Assembly: GCF_004328625.1 (NCBI RefSeq)
Contig: NZ_CP032229.1
Coordinates: 4,092,001 to 4,156,000 of the forward strand
Direction of reading: 5' to 3'
DNA length: 64,000 nt
Origin: Streptomyces seoulensis
GTDB taxonomy: Bacteria > Actinomycetota > Actinomycetes > Streptomycetales > Streptomycetaceae
The notes under the pieces were generated by a model. That model was not told where the DNA came from, did not search any database, and saw only the letters and a list, made by a program, of their open reading frames with translations. The position numbers were made by a program, and so were the translations under genes. This document shows positions 59,804 through 64,000 of the stretch, piece by piece (positions within the stretch are counted from its first letter, which is position 1; every line of letters begins with the position of its first letter).

Positions 59804-62692
59804 TTGGCTTTCCAGATGCCGGACCGCGGCGGAGGCCCGACGGGGCCACGGATCAGGGCGGGCCGACCGTCCCGGCGGGTGAGGACCCTGCTCGTGACCC
59901 TGGGCGTCCTGGCCGCCCTCGGCATGGCGTTCACCATGTTCGCGGGCTTCTGGACGGACTGGCTCTGGTACCGGTCGGTGCACTACTCGTCGGTCTTCAC
60001 CACCACCCTGTGGACGAAGATCGGGCTGTTCTTCGTCTTCGGTCTGCTGATGGCCCTCGCGGTGGGCTTCAACATCTGGCTCGCGCACCGGACGCGGCCC
60101 CCGCTGAGCGCCATGTCGATGGAGCAGCAGAGCCTCGACCGGTACCGGATGGGGATCGCGCCGTACAAGACCTGGCTGCTGCTCGCCGTCACCGCGCTGG
60201 TCGGCCTCATCGCCGGTGCCTCGGCGGCCGGCCAGTGGCGGGTCTGGCTGATGTGGGTCAACGGCGTGCCGTTCAACCAGAAGGACCCCCAGTTCCACCG
60301 GGACGTCTCCTTCTACGCCTTCGACCTGCCCTGGTACCGCTTCCTGCTGGCCTTCGGCTTCGCCACGGCGATCCTGTCGCTGATCGCCGCCGCGCTCACC
60401 CACTACCTGTACGGCGGACTGCGCGTCACCAGCCCCGGCTCGCGCGCCTCGGCCGCCGCGACCGGTCATCTCTCGGTGCTGCTCGGCGTCTTCGTCTCCC
60501 TCAAGGCCGTCGCCTACTGGCTCGACCGGTACGGACTCGCGGTGAAGTCCAGCGACTTCCGGGCGACCGGCAACTGGACGGGTCTGCGCTATGTGGACGC
60601 CAACGCCTATCTGCCCGCCAAGAACATCCTGTTCTTCATCGCCGTCATCTGCGCGCTGCTGTTCTTCGCCACCCTGTGGCGGCGCACCTGGCAGCTCCCC
60701 GTCATCGGCTTCGGCCTGATGGTGCTCTCCGCGGTCCTGATCGGCGGCCTCTACCCGGCCATCGTGCAGAAGTTCCAGGTCCAGCCCAACGAGCAGGCCA
60801 AGGAAGCCCCGTACGTCCAGAAGAACCTCAAGGCGACCCGCGAGGCGTACGGGATCGACCACACCCAGGTCAGCGAGTACTCCGGCAGGGCCGCGACGGA
60901 CGACAAGACCAAGCTGCGCGACCAGGTCGGCCAGACCGCCAGCATCCGCATCATGGACCCGAACGTGGTCTCGCCCACCTTCCAGCAGCTCCAGCAGATC
61001 CGGAACTACTACGGCTTCCCGACCAACCTGGACGTCGACCGGTACCCCACCAAGGACGGCAAGGAACAGGACACCGTCCTCGGCCTGCGTGAGCTGAACC
61101 TCAACGGCATCCCGAAGAACAACTGGATCAACGACCACTTCCGCTACACCCACGGCTACGGCGTGGTCGCCGCCAAGGGCACCGAGTCCGACGACAAGGG
61201 CCGCCCGGTCTTCACCGAGAAGAACCTGCCCTCCAAGGGCGACCTCGGCGAGTACCAGCAGCAGGTGTACTACGGCGAGAAGACCACCACGTACTCCATC
61301 GTCGGCGGTCCCCAGAAGGAGATCGACTACTCCGACGACGCGGGCGAGAAGACCACCAGCTACCAGGGCAGGAGCGGCGTCAACCTGGACAGCCCGCTCA
61401 ACCGGGCGGCGTACGCGGTGGCGTTCAACGAGCCGCAGATCCTCTACTCCGGTGCGATCGGCGACGGTTCGCGCATCCTGTACAACCGCACCCCCAAGGA
61501 CCGCGTCGAGGCCGTCGCGCCCTGGCTGACCATCGACGGCGACGCCTACCCGGCCGTGGTCGACGGGCGCATCCAGTGGATCGTCGACGCCTACACGACC
61601 AGCAACGGCTACCCGTACGCCTCGCGCACCACGCTCGGGGACACCACGGCCGACTCGCTGACCGCGACCAACAACTCCCGTGCGGTGGTGGCCCAGCAGA
61701 ACCAGGTCAACTACATCCGCAACTCCGTCAAGGCGACCGTCGACGCCTACACCGGTGACGTCAAGCTCTACCAGTGGGACTCCGCCGACCCGGTGCTCAA
61801 GACGTGGATGAAGGCGTTCCCGGACACGGTGAAGCCCCGCGCGGACATCAGCCCGGCCCTGATGGCGCATCTGCGGTACCCGCAGGACCTGTTCAAGGTC
61901 CAGCGCGAGCTGCTCACCCGCTACCACGTGACCAACGCGCAGACCTTCCTCAGCGGCAGCGAGGTGTGGCAGGTCCCGGACGACCCGTCCAACGACTCGC
62001 GCGACTCGGTCCCGCCGTACTACCTGAGCATGAAGATGCCGGACCAGAAGCAGCAGGTCTTCTCGCTGACGACGACCTTCACGCCGAACGGCCGGGACAA
62101 CCTGAGCGCGTTCATGGCCGTCGACTCCGATCCGCGCGCCAGCGACTACGGCAAGATCAGAATCCTGAAGCTGCCGACCAGCACCACGGTCGACGGCCCC
62201 AAGCAGGTGCAGAGCCAGTTCAACTCCGAACCGTCCATCGCGGAGACGATCAGCCTGCTGAGCCGGGGCCACTCCCAGGTCGAGTACGGCAACCTGCTCA
62301 CCGTCCCGCTGGACGGCGGCCTGCTGTACGCGGAGCCGGTGTACGTGCGCGGCGGCACGCTGAAGTACCCGCTGCTGCGCAAGGTGCTGGTGACCTACGA
62401 GGGCCGGACCGCCTTCGAGGACACCCTGGACCAGGCGCTGGACAAGGTCTTCGGGGTCAAGGGCTCCGAGCCGCCGGAGTCCGGCACCACCGAACCGCCG
62501 GCCTCCACCAACCCGACGGTCCGCCAGGCCCTGGAAGACGCCCAGAAGGCGTACGACGCGGGCCAGGAGGCGCTGAAGTCCGGTCCGGACTGGGACGCCT
62601 ACGCCAAGGCGCAGAAGGACCTCCAGGACGCGCTGCGGCGGGCCGAGAACGCCCAGTCCTCGACGGACAAGCCCCGGACCAGCGGCGACTGA
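59804..62692 (+). CDS. UPF0182 (COG1615) membrane protein
   Basis: About 962 residues. Seven or so helices occupy the first 320 residues ([56 protein letters not shown] and others). A large extracellular domain follows (about 330-900) with regular repeats such as [18 protein letters not shown], ending in a Lys/Ala/Asp-rich helical tail. Actinobacterial and cyanobacterial proteins of this family have no known function. The TTG at 59804 has GAGG eight bases upstream; GTG 59795 and ATG 59816 are alternatives. Mtb Rv3193c is the likely counterpart, from memory. Confidence 0.88.
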   Translation: MAFQMPDRGGGPTGPRIRAGRPSRRVRTLLVTLGVLAALGMAFTMFAGFWTDWLWYRSVHYSSVFTTTLWTKIGLFFVFGLLMALAVGFNIWLAHRTRPPLSAMSMEQQSLDRYRMGIAPYKTWLLLAVTALVGLIAGASAAGQWRVWLMWVNGVPFNQKDPQFHRDVSFYAFDLPWYRFLLAFGFATAILSLIAAALTHYLYGGLRVTSPGSRASAAATGHLSVLLGVFVSLKAVAYWLDRYGLAVKSSDFRATGNWTGLRYVDANAYLPAKNILFFIAVICALLFFATLWRRTWQLPVIGFGLMVLSAVLIGGLYPAIVQKFQVQPNEQAKEAPYVQKNLKATREAYGIDHTQVSEYSGRAATDDKTKLRDQVGQTASIRIMDPNVVSPTFQQLQQIRNYYGFPTNLDVDRYPTKDGKEQDTVLGLRELNLNGIPKNNWINDHFRYTHGYGVVAAKGTESDDKGRPVFTEKNLPSKGDLGEYQQQVYYGEKTTTYSIVGGPQKEIDYSDDAGEKTTSYQGRSGVNLDSPLNRAAYAVAFNEPQILYSGAIGDGSRILYNRTPKDRVEAVAPWLTIDGDAYPAVVDGRIQWIVDAYTTSNGYPYASRTTLGDTTADSLTATNNSRAVVAQQNQVNYIRNSVKATVDAYTGDVKLYQWDSADPVLKTWMKAFPDTVKPRADISPALMAHLRYPQDLFKVQRELLTRYHVTNAQTFLSGSEVWQVPDDPSNDSRDSVPPYYLSMKMPDQKQQVFSLTTTFTPNGRDNLSAFMAVDSDPRASDYGKIRILKLPTSTTVDGPKQVQSQFNSEPSIAETISLLSRGHSQVEYGNLLTVPLDGGLLYAEPVYVRGGTLKYPLLRKVLVTYEGRTAFEDTLDQALDKVFGVKGSEPPESGTTEPPASTNPTVRQALEDAQKAYDAGQEALKSGPDWDAYAKAQKDLQDALRRAENAQSSTDKPRTSGD

Positions 62693-62735
62693 CCGGAGCT
62701 GCCCCCGCGCCGTGCTAGAGTTGTACACACAACGG

Positions 62736-62809
62736 CGCGGGGTGGAGCAGCTCGGTAGCTCGCTGGGCTCATAACCCAGAGGTCGCAGGTTCAAATCCTG
62801 TCCCCGCTA
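62736..62809 (+). tRNA. tRNA-fMet (CAT), initiator
   Basis: The 74-base sequence starts CGCGGGG and folds into a cloverleaf with anticodon loop CTCATAA. Initiator marks: three G-C pairs at the end of the anticodon stem (CTGGG with CCCAG), and an unpaired first position, C1 facing U72. T-loop TTCAAAT is normal. CCA is not encoded. A TAGAGT hexamer (62716-62721) is a likely -10 box. Confidence 0.97.
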
Positions 62810-62817
62810 CTGAAAAC

Positions 62818-62850
62818 GAAGGCCCGGATCTCATTGAGATCCGGGCCTTC
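62818..62850 (+). terminator. Terminator after the initiator tRNA
   Basis: A 15-bp stem (62818-62832 with 62836-62850, essentially perfect) with a three-base loop follows the tRNA by eight bases. Confidence 0.8.
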
Positions 62851-62976
62851 GTGATGTGCGAACCCATGTCGCGCGCGTTTCATCGGCCGCGCCGCCGCCC
62901 GGAGTTGGGCCAACTGTGTTTGACTTGTCTCTCTGTGGGCATGTCGACAAAACGCTGAAGTGACCTCACGGGCTGC

Positions 62977-62993
62977 GGTACACCGGGTGTACC
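62977..62993. repeat. Operator-like palindrome before the Sel1/TPR gene
   Basis: GGTACACC-G-GGTGTACC is a perfect eight-bp dyad around one base, 22 bases before the ATG at 63015. Its size and place suggest a repressor site. Confidence 0.5.
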
Positions 62994-63014
62994 CAGGTTG
63001 CAGGTGGTGCGACG

Positions 63015-64000
63015 ATGGACGTTATGGGGGACAAGGCAACTCTGTTCGAGACAGGGCGATTTGTGCAGCCTTCGGGTGAAGGACCGTCCCGCGACGTGGA
63101 CGAGATGGGGGAGGACGCCGAGGAGGTGCGCCTCGGGATGGCGGCGCGCACCGGCGACGCCGAGGCCGCCAGCGTCCTCGGTGCCATGCTGCTGCGCCGC
63201 GGCGACCTCGACGCGGCCGAACCCCAGCTCCGTGCCGCCGCGTCCGCCGGTGACCGGCCCGCCGCCAACAACCTGGGCGTCCTGCTGCACCAGCGCGGGT
63301 ACGCCGACGAGGCCGCCGACTGGTGGCGGATCGCCGCAGTCGCCGGCTCGGCCGCCGCCGCGCACGCGCTCGGCCGCCACCACCGCGAGCGCGGCGACGA
63401 ACCCGCCGCCGAGTACTGGCTGCGCCAGTCCGCCGAGCAGGGCCATGTGCTCGGCGCCTACGCCCTCGCCGACCTGCTGGAGCACCGGGGCGACTCCCGC
63501 TCCGCGTACTGGATGCGCGCCGCCGCCGAGCGCGGCCACCGCGAGGCCGCCTACCGCCTCGCCCGCTCCCTGGACGGCGGCGACGCCGAGCCCGGCACGG
63601 GGCGCGAGGAGGAGCCCGGTGCGGCGAAGGCGTCCACCGAGGCCGAGCAGTGGTACCGGCAGGCCGCCGCGCGCGGCCACCGCCGGGCCGCGCTGCACCT
63701 CGGCGCCATCCTGGAGAAGCGCGGCGAGCTGAAGGAGGCCGGGCGCTGGTACCTCACCTCGGCCAAGGACGGCGAAGCGCGCGCCGCCTGCGCCCTCGGC
63801 TTCCTGCTGCGCGACGCCGGGGACACCGAGAGCGCGGCCGTGTGGTGGCTGCGCGCCGCCCAGGACGGCGACGGCAACGCGGCCAACGCGCTGGGCGCCC
63901 TGCACGCCGAGCGCGGCGAGACCCAGACCGCCGAGCGCTGGTACCGGGCCGCGCTGGACGCCGGGGACGACAACGGCGCCTACAACCTCGGGCTGCTCTG
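63015..64000 (+). CDS. Sel1/TPR-repeat protein, 3'-truncated by the window edge
   Basis: The frame runs to the end of the window: 328 complete codons with no stop. After a short acidic N-terminus (MDVMGDKATLFETGRF) come tandem repeats of about 36 residues with the Sel1/TPR pattern, such as AANNLGVLLHQRGYADEAADWW, AAHALGRHHRERGDEPAAEYW and AYALADLLEHRGDS. At least eight units are visible. Such proteins are protein-binding scaffolds. ATG at 63024 is an alternative start. It is preceded by the initiator tRNA and a palindrome. Confidence 0.85.
   Translation, partial: MDVMGDKATLFETGRFVQPSGEGPSRDVDEMGEDAEEVRLGMAARTGDAEAASVLGAMLLRRGDLDAAEPQLRAAASAGDRPAANNLGVLLHQRGYADEAADWWRIAAVAGSAAAAHALGRHHRERGDEPAAEYWLRQSAEQGHVLGAYALADLLEHRGDSRSAYWMRAAAERGHREAAYRLARSLDGGDAEPGTGREEEPGAAKASTEAEQWYRQAAARGHRRAALHLGAILEKRGELKEAGRWYLTSAKDGEARAACALGFLLRDAGDTESAAVWWLRAAQDGDGNAANALGALHAERGETQTAERWYRAALDAGDDNGAYNLGLL

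Noticed and set aside
57839..62794. 1650-codon minus-strand open frame
   Set aside because: It is antisense to MoaE-PDZ-UPF0182 genes and ends within the tRNA area. No family motif; typical of G+C-rich shadow frames.
1..64000. Prophage, integrative element or insertion sequence
   Set aside because: No integrase, transposase, terminal inverted repeats or attachment-site duplication was found. The tRNA has no partial copy nearby that I could see.

Overview
This 64 kb stretch has the very high G+C, GTG-rich start codons and gene content of a Streptomyces chromosome. Evidence includes a wblC gene, DUF3107, DUF3152 and DUF2342 proteins, mycoredoxin, UvrD2, AdnAB and MoeZ. It carries about 50 protein genes, one initiator tRNA gene and no rRNA, insertion sequence, CRISPR array or prophage gene that I can recognise. 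It looks like conserved core chromosome rather than a mobile island.

Layout. Positions 1-5.8 kb: the end of a lipoprotein gene, CorA, a SUFU-domain protein, a zinc-ribbon protein, a PHP phosphoesterase and a MarC membrane protein. 5.8-15 kb: an NYN nuclease, a DEAD-box RNA helicase with a long basic repeat tail and a probable CTG start, a ferritin-like protein, DUF3107, a TetR regulator, an alpha/beta hydrolase and a DUF3152 metalloprotease-like protein. 15-20.6 kb: a peptide ABC transporter operon behind a consensus promoter and a possible leader peptide. 20.7-25.7 kb: a small polysaccharide-type cluster (PelF-like glycosyltransferase, membrane protein, short coupled ORF, NAD epimerase, spherulin-4-like protein), leading into moeZ. 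27-32.5 kb: broken MerR and TPR gene fragments, a TAP-family lipoprotein hydrolase and a pseudokinase/LPG-synthase-like fusion.

32.7-46.7 kb is a genome-maintenance and stress block: alkyltransferase-like protein, the AdnA/AdnB helicase-nuclease pair, an M20 dipeptidase, NudC, mycoredoxin, UvrD2, then wblC. The wblC gene has a complete-looking attenuation leader (autoregulated-type promoter, upstream ORF, intrinsic terminator). 46.9-53.7 kb: an ABC1 kinase coupled to a ThiF-like protein, a YgjP-like metallopeptidase, and a TerD-AIM24 fusion followed by two more AIM24 genes. 53.7-64 kb: Nudix hydrolase, DUF2342 protein, SDR protein, MoaE, a small membrane protein, a YlbL-type PDZ/Lon protease, a PPA1309-family protein, a UPF0182 membrane protein, initiator tRNA and a truncated Sel1/TPR-repeat gene.

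From memory, the backbone (rhlE, ferritin-like, DUF3107, TetR, DUF3152, moeZ, ATL, adnAB, nudC, mrx1, uvrD2, whiB7, ABC1, ThiF, DUF2342, PDZ protease, UPF0182) matches the order of the Mycobacterium tuberculosis Rv3193c-Rv3211 region. The ABC transporter and polysaccharide cluster (15-25.7 kb) and the 27-32.5 kb segment would then be insertions into an old actinobacterial neighbourhood. Many genes here have a TANNNT -10 box six or seven bases before the start codon, which suggests widespread leaderless transcription.
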